64,000 nucleotides of DNA from Brevibacillus fulvus (lineage in GTDB: Bacteria > Bacillota > Bacilli > Brevibacillales > Brevibacillaceae), in the NCBI RefSeq assembly GCF_016908525.1, contig NZ_JAFBEB010000001.1, positions 312,501 through 376,500 of the forward strand, read 5' to 3'. Numbering within the stretch: the first letter of the stretch is position 1; the number at the start of each line of letters is the position of its first letter. The notes beneath the pieces were generated by a model. That model was not told the origin of the DNA. It did no database searches and saw only the letters and a list, made by a program, of their open reading frames with translations. Both the position numbers and the translations under genes were made by a program. This document shows positions 6,751-14,877 of this stretch, piece after piece.

Positions 6751-9621
6751 TTGAATCGTTTTATTGTGGTTGATTTTGAAACAACCGGGGGTCTCCCCCG
6801 TCAAGGAGATAAAATTATCCAAATCGGGGCGGTAACGGTCGACAATGGACAAATCGGGGAAAGTTTCTCTACATTGGTCAACCCGGAACAGTCCATCCCC
6901 CCGTTCATTACCCAGTTAACGGGTATCCATGACGATATGGTGGAAAACGCGCCAACGATGGAAGAAGTATTGCCAGATTTGTTGCGGTTGCTGGAAGGAC
7001 GGACCTTTGTAGCCCATAACGCTTTGTTTGACCTGCAATTTTTGCAAGAAGCCCTGCTGAGCCAGGGCTATTATACGTTTGACGGTTATGTGCTGGATAC
7101 GGTGGAAATGGCGCGAATCCTCCTGCCGATGCAAAGCTCGTACCGGCTGGGCGAACTAACCGGTGATTTGGAGATCGAGCATGATCGCCCCCACCAGGCG
7201 GACAGCGATGCAATGGCCACCGCCCAGTTGCTGCTTCATCTGCTCGACACATTGCGGGAGCTGCCGTTGATTACGCTGCAGCAGCTCCAGGTGCTCGTCT
7301 CCTCCTATCGGTCCGATTTCCAAGTGCTGTTGCGGGAAGTGGAAATGGAAAAATTGACGGCGCTGTCGTTTACGGACGACGGGGCAGTGTTGCCGCAAGA
7401 CACGCAGTGGGATATTTTTCAACAGGTGGCGCTGCGCAAACCACCCCGTTTGCCAAAACGAGAGCGCAAACCGGAGCCGGTCGGCCCGATTTCGTTGGAA
7501 CGGCTTCTGGAAGAGGAACAAATCCTGTCGCAAACGGTCTCGGAATACCGTCGCCGCGATGCCCAGGAGGAAATGTTGCACGAAGTGTACGCCGCGATGA
7601 ATGAGGGAGCCCATTTGCTGGTGGAAGCGGGAACCGGGATTGGCAAAACGCTGGCTTATCTGCTTCCGGCAGTGGTTTGGGCAAAAACGAACAAACAGCA
7701 AGTGGTGATCAGCACCCGAACCATCCAACTGCAGGAGCAGATTTATGAAAAAGAGATCCCCGCCTTGCAGCAGGCGTTGCCGTTTTCCTTCACGGCAGCC
7801 AAATTAAAAGGCCGCAGCAATTATCTCTGTTTGCGAAAATTTGCGCAAAGTTTGCAGGAACCGTTGGATGGCACCAGTCAAGAACTGCGCCTAATCAAAG
7901 CGCAAATTTTGGTATGGCTGACGCAAACGATCACGGGCGATGTGGAAGAACTAAGTTTGTCGCAGACAGGGCAACAGTTTTGGCAGCAAATAAACAGTAC
8001 GGCCGAGTCCTGCCAGAACCACAACTGTCCCTGGTTTAGCCGCTGTTTTTATTTTCGCGCCAAGGAGCAGGTCAAAGATGCCGATATTGTGATCGTAAAC
8101 CACGCTTTGCTGGTCAGCGACTTGAAAGCGGAGGGGCATATTTTGCCTCCTTATCAGGTGGCGATCATCGATGAGGCACATCACCTGGAAGAAATGGCCA
8201 CTTATCATTTGGGACAACAGTTTTCCAGCATGCAACTGCAGCTCATCGTCGATCGCTTGTCCGTGGAAGCGGGCACGGTTCTGTCTGATTTGATGGAACG
8301 GTTAACAGAGGATCAGCAGATTGCTTCCGCTGTCCAGGAAACGGGTGTTGCTTTGTCTGCCCTTCATCAACAGCTGCGGGACACCAGCCAGCAGTGGACG
8401 CAATCGCTTTATCATTGGGCTTTGAAGCAAGGGGAAGAGACCGATTTTGGACGCTTGTCCGTCCGCTATCGGCGGGAGCTGTTTTCCGGAAAGCAGAAGC
8501 GCATCATAACCAGTACAGAAAAAATCATCAGCCAGCTGTCCAGCTACGCGGCAGAACTGGAAACGTTACTGCGCTTTGTTGAGCAAACGTCGCAGGGAAC
8601 GGATGAACTTCGCTCGCCTATGGCCGACCTCAACGGCTGGCTGGAACAAATTCGGCAAACAATGACCAGCCTGCATCAACTGCTGCTGGAAGAAGCGGAT
8701 GATGTCGTCTTTTGGCTGGAGGTAGATCCGCGAACGCCGCGCAAGCAGGTTTTTCTGTTCGGGGCTCCGCTGGATGTCTCTGCGGAGTTGGCAGGGCGTC
8801 TGTTCGCAGAAAAGCGCAGTCTGATCCTTACATCCGCTACTTTGACGATAAAGGGCCGCTTTGACTTTATGCTGGCGCAGTATGGGTTGGATCAGTTGCC
8901 CGAACGCGAGGTGCGAACGCTGGCATTGGGCTCGCCATTTGATTATCAAAAGCAAGGATTGTTGCTGATTCCTGCTGATTTTCCCGCTCTTGGCAAAGAA
9001 ACCGACCAGAGCTTTTTGGAAGCGGTGATTCAAGGGTGTGTCGACATCGCGCGGGCATCGAACGGGAGAACGCTCGTTTTATTCACTTCTTATGCGATGC
9101 TGCGCAGTGTGCATCAAGGGATGAAAGAATTGCTGGCAGACGAGGAGTTTACCATTCTCGGACACGGTATTGACAGCAACAACCGCGGCAAGCTGGTGCG
9201 TCTGTTTCAGTCGTTGCCCAAAGCGGTGCTGCTTGGCACGAGCAGTTTTTGGGAAGGCGTGGATATTCCCGGCCAGGCACTCAGTTCCCTGGTGATTGTC
9301 CGCCTGCCTTTTGCTCCGCCCAATCACCCGGTGCTCCAAGGACGTTCGGAACGATTAAAGGCAGAGCGCAAAAACCCGTTCATGTCCCTGTCTTTGCCGC
9401 AGGCGGTCATCCAGTTCAAGCAGGGAGCCGGCCGACTGATCCGTCATCACCACGATCGCGGGGTGTTGGTCGTGTTTGACACCCGGATTGTTGAATCGAG
9501 ATATGGACGGGCTTTCATCCAATCGCTGCCGCCGTTTCAAATGTTGACCGGACCGTGGACCGAGCTGCGGGCGCAAATTGAACCGTTCTTGGCGGGCATG
9601 CCTACCTCAACAGATTCATAA
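6751..9621 (+). CDS. dinG: DinG-type helicase with N-terminal 3'-5' exonuclease domain
   Basis: A 956-residue fusion. Residues 1-170 are a DEDD exonuclease: VDFETTGG (D8, E10), AHNALFDLQFL and HQADSDA. From about residue 240 follows a superfamily 2 XPD-like helicase with Walker A EAGTGIGKT (near 293), DEAH (near 473) and the late motifs GTSSFWEGVDIPG and QGAGRLIRHHHDRG. Four cysteines in the arrangement C-x60-C-x4-C-x5-C (YLCLRK, then CQNHNCPWFSRC) match the iron-sulfur site of E. coli DinG. Start is TTG at 6751 with AGGTG upstream. The role is DNA repair or R-loop/structure processing by family knowledge. Confidence 0.92.
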   Translation: MNRFIVVDFETTGGLPRQGDKIIQIGAVTVDNGQIGESFSTLVNPEQSIPPFITQLTGIHDDMVENAPTMEEVLPDLLRLLEGRTFVAHNALFDLQFLQEALLSQGYYTFDGYVLDTVEMARILLPMQSSYRLGELTGDLEIEHDRPHQADSDAMATAQLLLHLLDTLRELPLITLQQLQVLVSSYRSDFQVLLREVEMEKLTALSFTDDGAVLPQDTQWDIFQQVALRKPPRLPKRERKPEPVGPISLERLLEEEQILSQTVSEYRRRDAQEEMLHEVYAAMNEGAHLLVEAGTGIGKTLAYLLPAVVWAKTNKQQVVISTRTIQLQEQIYEKEIPALQQALPFSFTAAKLKGRSNYLCLRKFAQSLQEPLDGTSQELRLIKAQILVWLTQTITGDVEELSLSQTGQQFWQQINSTAESCQNHNCPWFSRCFYFRAKEQVKDADIVIVNHALLVSDLKAEGHILPPYQVAIIDEAHHLEEMATYHLGQQFSSMQLQLIVDRLSVEAGTVLSDLMERLTEDQQIASAVQETGVALSALHQQLRDTSQQWTQSLYHWALKQGEETDFGRLSVRYRRELFSGKQKRIITSTEKIISQLSSYAAELETLLRFVEQTSQGTDELRSPMADLNGWLEQIRQTMTSLHQLLLEEADDVVFWLEVDPRTPRKQVFLFGAPLDVSAELAGRLFAEKRSLILTSATLTIKGRFDFMLAQYGLDQLPEREVRTLALGSPFDYQKQGLLLIPADFPALGKETDQSFLEAVIQGCVDIARASNGRTLVLFTSYAMLRSVHQGMKELLADEEFTILGHGIDSNNRGKLVRLFQSLPKAVLLGTSSFWEGVDIPGQALSSLVIVRLPFAPPNHPVLQGRSERLKAERKNPFMSLSLPQAVIQFKQGAGRLIRHHHDRGVLVVFDTRIVESRYGRAFIQSLPPFQMLTGPWTELRAQIEPFLAGMPTSTDS

Positions 9622-9664
9622 AATGATTGTAATAGTCTGGCGAGGATTAAGGTGATAGAATAGG

Positions 9665-10561
9665 ATGCAGCGGATGAGAAAAATGTCGATTTTTCTGAGT
9701 TTGTTGTCAGTGCTCTTGTTCGCAACGGCTGGCTGCGCGCGGGAATCTGATTTGCAGGACACCGTGAAAATTGATGATCCATATTTAAGTGAAAATGAAC
9801 GGGACTTTACCGGCATGGTTGTCACCTTTTTTGCACTGCCCAACGGGGAAAGTACGCTGGTCCGTTTTCCCAGCGGAAAAAACATGCTGATTGACACGGG
9901 CAGTGCGGATGACGCCGAAGTTTTGCAAACGTTGTTGGAAGAACGGCAGGTCACGGCGATCGACTATCTGGTGATTAGCAATGACCAGCCGGAACATGCC
10001 GGCGGGTTTGCGCGTTTGGCCCAACACACACAACTTGATACGATTCTTTTGCCCAAACCGATTTTCTCCACGATCGCCAACGCCATTTCCCTGCCGTCTG
10101 ACAAGAAGCTGATGCTGCTGTCGGAGGGAGACAAGGTCAGCTTTGAACCAAAAATTACGCTGACGGTGTTGAATCCGGGGGAACAGCTTTCCTTGTCGCC
10201 GCAGGACAATTCGCTCGTATTTCAACTGCAGCAGGATCAATTGCGATTTTTGTTTACGAGTGCCATCAGTGAAAAAACGGAAGAACAACTGTTGAGACTG
10301 ATGCCCGGTCTTTTGCGGGCAGAGGTGCTGAAAGTGGCGGATCAAGGGAGCAATCAGGCTTCCTCGCAGCTTTTCTTGAACAAGGTGGACCCGCAAGTCG
10401 CTATCATCGAGACAGGGAAAACACCGTTGGAACATAACAGAGGGCAGGAGGAAGTGCTGGAGCGGTTGGGGGAATCTTGGGCGGAAACCTACATAACGAA
10501 ACAGCACGGTACGATCACCATATTATCGAATGGAAAACAATACCGGATTTTAAAGAGATAA
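9665..10561 (+). CDS. Lipoprotein with degenerate metallo-beta-lactamase (ComEC C-terminal-like) fold
   Basis: A 298-residue exported protein. Residues 1-24 form a lipoprotein signal with lipobox TAGC, so it should be anchored outside the membrane. The rest resembles the MBL domain at the C-terminus of ComEC: VTFFALPNGESTLVRFPSG, LIDTGSADDAE and then ISNDQPEHAGG. In active enzymes the last is ISHxDADHIGG; here His, Asp and Asp are replaced by Asn, Gln and Glu, leaving one His. Catalysis of the usual kind is therefore doubtful. Start ATG 9665 has AAGGTG about ten bases upstream; an ATG at 9674 is possible. Confidence 0.7.
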   Translation: MQRMRKMSIFLSLLSVLLFATAGCARESDLQDTVKIDDPYLSENERDFTGMVVTFFALPNGESTLVRFPSGKNMLIDTGSADDAEVLQTLLEERQVTAIDYLVISNDQPEHAGGFARLAQHTQLDTILLPKPIFSTIANAISLPSDKKLMLLSEGDKVSFEPKITLTVLNPGEQLSLSPQDNSLVFQLQQDQLRFLFTSAISEKTEEQLLRLMPGLLRAEVLKVADQGSNQASSQLFLNKVDPQVAIIETGKTPLEHNRGQEEVLERLGESWAETYITKQHGTITILSNGKQYRILKR

Positions 10562-10576
10562 AAGGGGGGAGAAACG

Positions 10577-11200
10577 ATGGCAAAGACAGAGAAAATATCC
10601 GAAGCAGTGATCCGAAGACTCCCCATTTATCTGCGGTATCTGACGCATTTGCAAGAGATGGGTATCACGACCGTTTCTTCCCAGCAGATGGGGAGCACGT
10701 TGGATGTAAATCCGGCGCAAATTCGCAAAGATTTGGCTGCTTTCGGCGAGTTCGGGAAAAAAGGCATCGGCTATGATGTCCAATATTTGATCGGGAAAAT
10801 CCGGCACATCCTCAACATTGACCAAGAATTGCGCATTGCCGTCGTTGGCGCTGGCCATCTCGGACATGCCATCAGCAACTATAATGACTATTTGCGGGAC
10901 AATATGCGCATTGTCGCCATTTTTGATACCGATCCGCAAAAGTTTGGCGAAGAGATCGCCGGCTTGAAAATCCAGCCGTTGGCGGAACTCAAACAAACGG
11001 TAAAAACGCGGCACATTCGCCTGGGAATTATTACGGTGCCGGATTTTGCGGCACAAATGGTCGCTGATGAGTTGATCGACGCAGGAATTGAAGGCATTCT
11101 CAATTTTGCCCCGATTACCCTGCGAACCGATAAAGAGGTTCGGATCGATTACGCCGACCTGACTTCCAGCTTGCAAAGTTTGGCTTATTACTTGAATTAG
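10577..11200 (+). CDS. rex: Redox-sensing transcriptional repressor Rex
   Basis: Rex senses the NADH/NAD+ ratio and represses fermentation and respiration genes when NAD+ is high. The 207-residue protein has the N-terminal winged helix (SSQQMGSTLDVNPAQIRKDL, then FGEFGKKGIGY, residues about 30-68) and a Rossmann domain with VVGAGHLGHA near residue 90, followed by IVAIFDTDP. A strong AAAGGGGGGAG precedes the ATG. It lies between the MBL-fold lipoprotein gene and mtaD with short gaps. I saw no clear Rex operator (TTGTGAA-type inverted repeat) in this window. Confidence 0.95.
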   Translation: MAKTEKISEAVIRRLPIYLRYLTHLQEMGITTVSSQQMGSTLDVNPAQIRKDLAAFGEFGKKGIGYDVQYLIGKIRHILNIDQELRIAVVGAGHLGHAISNYNDYLRDNMRIVAIFDTDPQKFGEEIAGLKIQPLAELKQTVKTRHIRLGIITVPDFAAQMVADELIDAGIEGILNFAPITLRTDKEVRIDYADLTSSLQSLAYYLN

Positions 11201-11210
11201 GAGGCCTTTG

Positions 11211-12506
11211 ATGAAGACAATAATTACCAATGCAACTGTCATTACCATGAACGAGCAAAACGAAGTGATTCTGTCGGGAGCGGTTGCCTTTGAAGGAAGC
11301 AAGCTTGTATATGTTGGACCGACACCTGAAGATTTGTCCGCTTACGATGAAGTGATCGATGGTCGACACAAATACATATTGCCTGGCTTGATCAATACGC
11401 ACGGGCACGCCGGCATGGCCTTGTTGCGTGGGTACGCTGATGATTTGCCGCTGCAACAGTGGCTGGAAGACAAAATGTGGCCGATGGAAGCGCAATTTAC
11501 CGCTGATCATGTAAAATGGGGCACCCACCTGTCGATTGTTGAAATGATCCGTACCGGAACCACGACGTTCGTCGATATGTACGACCACATGGGGGTAGTC
11601 GGCCAAGCCGTTGCCGAAACCGGAATGCGGGCTCGTCTCTGCCGGGGAATTATCGGGCTGTGCTCGGAAGCGGAGCAGCAAGCCAAACTTCAGGATGCGG
11701 TCAGTTTTGCCAAAGAGTGGCATTTGCAAGCGGATGGACGAATTACGGTGATGATGGCGCCGCACGCTCCTTACACGTGTCCACCCGATTTCATCCGCCA
11801 ACTGGTGGACAAAGCGGAAGAACTTGATTTGCCGATGCATATTCATATGTCGGAAACGCAATTTGAAGTGGAACAAAATGTGAAGGATTATGGAGCGCGC
11901 CCGGTGGCTCATCTGGAAAAACTCGGGGTGTTTAACCGTCCGACACTGGTGGCCCATGCTGTCCATTTGACGGATGAGGAAATTGACATCTTGGCAAACT
12001 ATCAGGTGAGGGTCTCGCACAATGTGATCAGCAATTTGAAATTGGCCAGCGGCGTTGCGCCGGTACCGAAAATGCTGGAAAAAGGAATTCGCGTTTCGCT
12101 CGGGACGGACAGCTCGGCCAGCAATAACAACCTCAACTTGTTTGAAGAGTTGAAATTGGCGGCGATTCTCCATAAAGGGGTTCTCAACGATCCGGTGGCA
12201 GTCCCTGCCGAACAAGCTCTGCGCATGGCCACGCGTTATGGAGCGGACGGTGTCTTCCAATCGGAGCAGCTCGGCTCGCTGGAAGTTGACAAACAAGCCG
12301 ACCTGATTATGCTGGATGCCAACCAAGCTCATTTTCATCCGGTTCAGCATCCGATTTCCCACGTCGTTTATGCTGCCAATGGCCGTGATGTAACCGATAC
12401 GATTGTCGCCGGGAAATTTTTAATGCGGAACCGCGAACTGTTGACGATCGATGAAGAAAAGGCTATCTATGAAGCAAACCGCCTGTTTGATCAATTAAAA
12501 AGATAA
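11211..12506 (+). CDS. mtaD: 5-methylthioadenosine / S-adenosylhomocysteine deaminase
   Basis: This amidohydrolase deaminates MTA and SAH to the inosine forms, part of the recycling of by-products of S-adenosylmethionine use. The 431-residue protein shows the metal site HGH in INTHGHAGMAL, MAPHAPYTC, HIHMSET, the VAHAVHLT histidine and the GTDSSASNNNLN aspartate. AGGAGG lies six bases before the ATG at 11211; a TTG directly before it is not needed. The start is 10 bases after the rex stop, so the two may share a transcript. Related amidohydrolases such as guanine deaminase are less likely given the motif set. Confidence 0.9.
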   Translation: MKTIITNATVITMNEQNEVILSGAVAFEGSKLVYVGPTPEDLSAYDEVIDGRHKYILPGLINTHGHAGMALLRGYADDLPLQQWLEDKMWPMEAQFTADHVKWGTHLSIVEMIRTGTTTFVDMYDHMGVVGQAVAETGMRARLCRGIIGLCSEAEQQAKLQDAVSFAKEWHLQADGRITVMMAPHAPYTCPPDFIRQLVDKAEELDLPMHIHMSETQFEVEQNVKDYGARPVAHLEKLGVFNRPTLVAHAVHLTDEEIDILANYQVRVSHNVISNLKLASGVAPVPKMLEKGIRVSLGTDSSASNNNLNLFEELKLAAILHKGVLNDPVAVPAEQALRMATRYGADGVFQSEQLGSLEVDKQADLIMLDANQAHFHPVQHPISHVVYAANGRDVTDTIVAGKFLMRNRELLTIDEEKAIYEANRLFDQLKR

Positions 12507-12926
12507 AAGGTCTCCTGCCGCTGGACAGGAGAGAAGTGGAGCGTAGGTGTAGGTAGAGGATTTTTTAAATCATTGGTGGTGCTGTTCCTTTCTCCAGACC
12601 TCCGTAAGTGGGGTATGACGATAGGTGATGCTTGCAGAGTGTGACAAGGTTCGCAGCGGTGATGAGAGACCTGCCCAAGAAACACAGTATTCCCTCAGCA
12701 CGAGCTGAAATGCATCAGGAGATGCCGTTCTCTGTGACAGTGTCACGCGCTCACCTCCTTGGGGTGTACCTGTAGTATGACCGACCTGTCTCGCGGTATG
12801 TTTAGTAAGTTTTCCTGCCTGTTCTAAAACCTTCTTGTATAGCATACGCTGTGGAAAAGCGTCCAAGTAAATCGGAACGCTTGTCTTGCGCGTGATCTTA
12901 AGCTGTACAGGACGGGAGGCGAATTC
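12507..12926. other. 420-bp stretch without a recognised gene
   Basis: No plus-strand gene was found here. It contains a hairpin just after mtaD (TCTCCTG 12511-12517 with CAGGAGA 12526-12532), which lacks a T run in the plus direction but is followed by CCTTTT in the minus direction. It also holds a near-palindrome GTGACAGTGTCAC (12734-12746) and a minus-strand frame described separately. It does not match any tRNA, 6S, RNase P, SRP or tmRNA signature that I know. It could hold a small gene, a structured RNA, or an old insertion remnant. Confidence 0.5.
12570..12746 (-). CDS. Candidate small protein, 58 residues, unknown
   Basis: On the minus strand a perfect AAGGAGGTGA (plus 12751-12760) is followed at ideal spacing by GTG at 12746-12744. 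The frame from there runs 58 codons and ends at 12570. The frame is also open upstream to 12866, for 98 codons. A possible promoter, TTGGAC with an extended TGC-TATACA, lies further upstream on the same strand, and a weak hairpin with CCTTTT follows the stop. The product is polar, with one Cys and two Trp, no signal peptide and no membrane segment. I recognise no family. It may be a chance frame. Confidence 0.28.
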   Translation of the reverse strand: MTLSQRTASPDAFQLVLREYCVSWAGLSSPLRTLSHSASITYRHTPLTEVWRKEQHHQ

Positions 12927-13619
12927 ATGTACATCCGGCGGGAATGGGTCTGGTGGTTGGTGCCGGTCTTTGCTGCGCTGTTTTGCATCGGGATGCTTTT
13001 GGGCAACTGGCTAGACAAGCCCGAAAACCGGCACCCCTCAGTTGTAGCTTCACCAGAACGGTTTACGGCAGACAGAGAAGTGGTGGAAGAATTGATCCGT
13101 CCGCTTTCGCAGGAACGCAGCATTCCGTTTTCTGTTTGGTTTCACAACAACACCTTGAGCGGTCATTTTCGGGCAAACACGTTTGAACTGTCGGGCACGA
13201 TAACCGGCCACCAATTGACCATGAAGCGCGACGCCAAAGAGGTGTCCGTGCTGTTTGACGGGCAGCCGCAAAATCCTCAGCTTTTGCCTTATTCCCTTTA
13301 CACGCCCTATGAGCATGCGGCGGTGATCCGGGCGCAATTGCAATCAATCGATCCGCTGCCAATTTCGGATCCTGTCCAACAGCAATGGCTCGGCTATGAG
13401 ATTTCCCTGCCGCCTGACGAGGTCAAATCGATGATTGCTCTTTGGCTGGGGCCGCATTTTCCAGTGGATGATGTTCTTGATGAAGTGCTTGATCAGGTTC
13501 GCGTCAAATATCAGCTTTGGTATGAGCCGGAGCAAAGGCAGTTGCGCCAGCTGGTCGTTGACTTGCAATTGGATACGCCAAATGGCAAAAAACAAGACCA
13601 ATTGTTGTTTCGTTTGTAG
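12927..13619 (+). CDS. Membrane-anchored protein of unknown function
   Basis: A 230-residue protein with one N-terminal membrane segment (WVWWLVPVFAALFCIGMLLG, about residues 8-27) and the remainder predicted outside the cell. The external part is a mixed alpha/beta region with no cysteines and no motif that I recognise. The ATG at 12927 follows GGGAGG. It precedes the tseB-like gene by 17 bases, so the two are probably co-transcribed, in the place where B. subtilis has ypmA. That suggests a cell-envelope role, but this is only inference from position. Confidence 0.75.
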   Translation: MYIRREWVWWLVPVFAALFCIGMLLGNWLDKPENRHPSVVASPERFTADREVVEELIRPLSQERSIPFSVWFHNNTLSGHFRANTFELSGTITGHQLTMKRDAKEVSVLFDGQPQNPQLLPYSLYTPYEHAAVIRAQLQSIDPLPISDPVQQQWLGYEISLPPDEVKSMIALWLGPHFPVDDVLDEVLDQVRVKYQLWYEPEQRQLRQLVVDLQLDTPNGKKQDQLLFRL

Positions 13620-13636
13620 GAGAGGAGAAACGTACG

Positions 13637-14128
13637 GTGCGAGTTCGCGTAATCATTACGGCAGCAGTCGTTCTGTTTTTAGGGGTGGCTGTGTTTGTAT
13701 CCCATCTCGTCTCGAGTGTGGTTGGCGATAAACGGGCGATGATGGAACAGGCACGGCAGTGGGCCTTGGAACGAACGAATATTACCGAAATCGAGCAAAT
13801 TGACGAGTATCGCGGCAAGCAAACGTATGCGGTGGTCATTGGGAAAAATCGCGTCGGGACGCGTGAAATCGCCTGGTTGACAAAGGATCAGATCGTTTTT
13901 GATACAATGGAGCATGCCATTCCGCGAGAAAATGTCGAAGCAGCCGTCCGTAAAGGATTTCCGCAGTCGGAGATTTTGCGGATTGTCCCTGGCATGGAGG
14001 GACAGCAGCGTTTTTGGGAAGTGACGCTGCTTGATCCGGACGGCAAATACCGTTATTTGCACTATGATTTTTATCAGGGAAATGTAACCAAATCGTACGT
14101 TGTTCAAACAATTGATTACGCTTCATGA
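13637..14128 (+). CDS. TseB/YpmB-like cell wall elongation regulator
   Basis: A 163-residue protein with an N-terminal membrane anchor (residues 4-26) and an external PepSY-like/DUF5590 region, including QTYAVVIGKN and FWEVTLLDPDGKYRYLHYDFYQG. It matches the layout and chromosomal place of B. subtilis YpmB (TseB), which lies just before aspB and is reported to affect PBP2A in cell wall elongation. GTG at 13637 follows GAGAGGAGAAA. A strong terminator ends this transcript. The family assignment rests on topology, end motif and synteny. Confidence 0.75.
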   Translation: MRVRVIITAAVVLFLGVAVFVSHLVSSVVGDKRAMMEQARQWALERTNITEIEQIDEYRGKQTYAVVIGKNRVGTREIAWLTKDQIVFDTMEHAIPRENVEAAVRKGFPQSEILRIVPGMEGQQRFWEVTLLDPDGKYRYLHYDFYQGNVTKSYVVQTIDYAS

Positions 14129-14142
14129 GCGTGCGCGGAGCA

Positions 14143-14178
14143 AACCCGTTTCGGCCTGCTGGCCAAACGGGTTTTTTG
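14143..14178 (+). terminator. Terminator after the tseB-like gene
   Basis: AACCCGTTT (14143-14151) pairs perfectly with AAACGGGTT (14165-14173), followed by TTTTTG. Confidence 0.9.
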
Positions 14179-14239
14179 CTGTTCAACCGCTGTGGTGACA
14201 GCAATGGCAGTATCTACATAGGAAATTTGATAGAAGAAA

Positions 14240-14248
14240 TGCTATACT
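14240..14248 (+). promoter_or_regulatory. Extended -10 promoter of the FtsH-like gene pair
   Basis: TG-C-TATACT at 14240-14248 is a good extended -10 element directly after the upstream terminator and about 90 bases before the TTG start at 14341. No good -35 is visible. Confidence 0.5.
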
Positions 14249-14340
14249 GAAAGTCGATCAGTGACGGAAGCAGTTCCACTACACTTACATTTATGTCTAT
14301 GTTGAAATTCTATATTATAGATAGCAAGGGGGAGTATACG

Positions 14341-14877
14341 TTGCAAACACGCAAGGCACCGATCTCCATATTGTTAACGCTTGTGGCTACTCTCACCCTT
14401 TTGTTCGGCGGTTGGTTTCTGTACACAAAGATGGAAGTGGAAGAACCGATCCGCACGGAGATTGGAGAAATGACGTCAGCAAAACTGGCTGATTTGCAAG
14501 TGGCCCGCGACGAAATTGCCGTCAATTTGCAAATCACCAAACCGGATACGTTTCCGGCGGAGTACCAGTCCCTGCTGCGGCATATCGAAGAGATTTCGCC
14601 AAACAAGCATGTAGACATTACTTTTGAAAATCAAGACAAAGCTTTGCAAAAGATTTGGACCAACGATGTATTCCGCTTTACAGAAGCGGTTGATTTGCAC
14701 CAATACAGCAAGATTCCCGCATTGTTGACAGAATGGAAACAGAAAAATCAACTGGACGCGGCGACGTCGCAAATGGACCAGGACAATATTTATATTTATC
14801 TCAAGCGGGATGCCGGCCAATTTTTTGCCATTGTACCGCGGACTTCACCAGAGCAAGGAGTGACTGGACATGAGTAA
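14341..14877 (+). CDS. Single-pass membrane protein coupled to the FtsH-like protease
   Basis: A 178-residue protein with a basic N-terminus, one membrane segment (about residues 8-26, ISILLTLVATLTLLFGGWFL) and about 150 residues predicted outside the cytoplasm, rich in charged residues and containing DITFENQDKALQKIWTND. No known domain is recognised. I chose TTG at 14341 because AAGGGGGA lies seven bases ahead; the upstream ATG at 14293 has no ribosome binding site. Its stop overlaps the next gene by eight bases, so the products are likely made together. It may supply the external part that the FtsH-like partner lacks. Confidence 0.8.
   Translation: MQTRKAPISILLTLVATLTLLFGGWFLYTKMEVEEPIRTEIGEMTSAKLADLQVARDEIAVNLQITKPDTFPAEYQSLLRHIEEISPNKHVDITFENQDKALQKIWTNDVFRFTEAVDLHQYSKIPALLTEWKQKNQLDAATSQMDQDNIYIYLKRDAGQFFAIVPRTSPEQGVTGHE

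Noticed and set aside
10577-11200. Rex autoregulation site
   Set aside because: No TTGTGAA-N-TTCACAA type inverted repeat found near rex or other genes in the window.
12570-12866. TGTPQGG in the minus frame as a group II intron reverse transcriptase
   Set aside because: Only this short string is similar; the surrounding residues do not match a reverse transcriptase and no intron domain V was seen.
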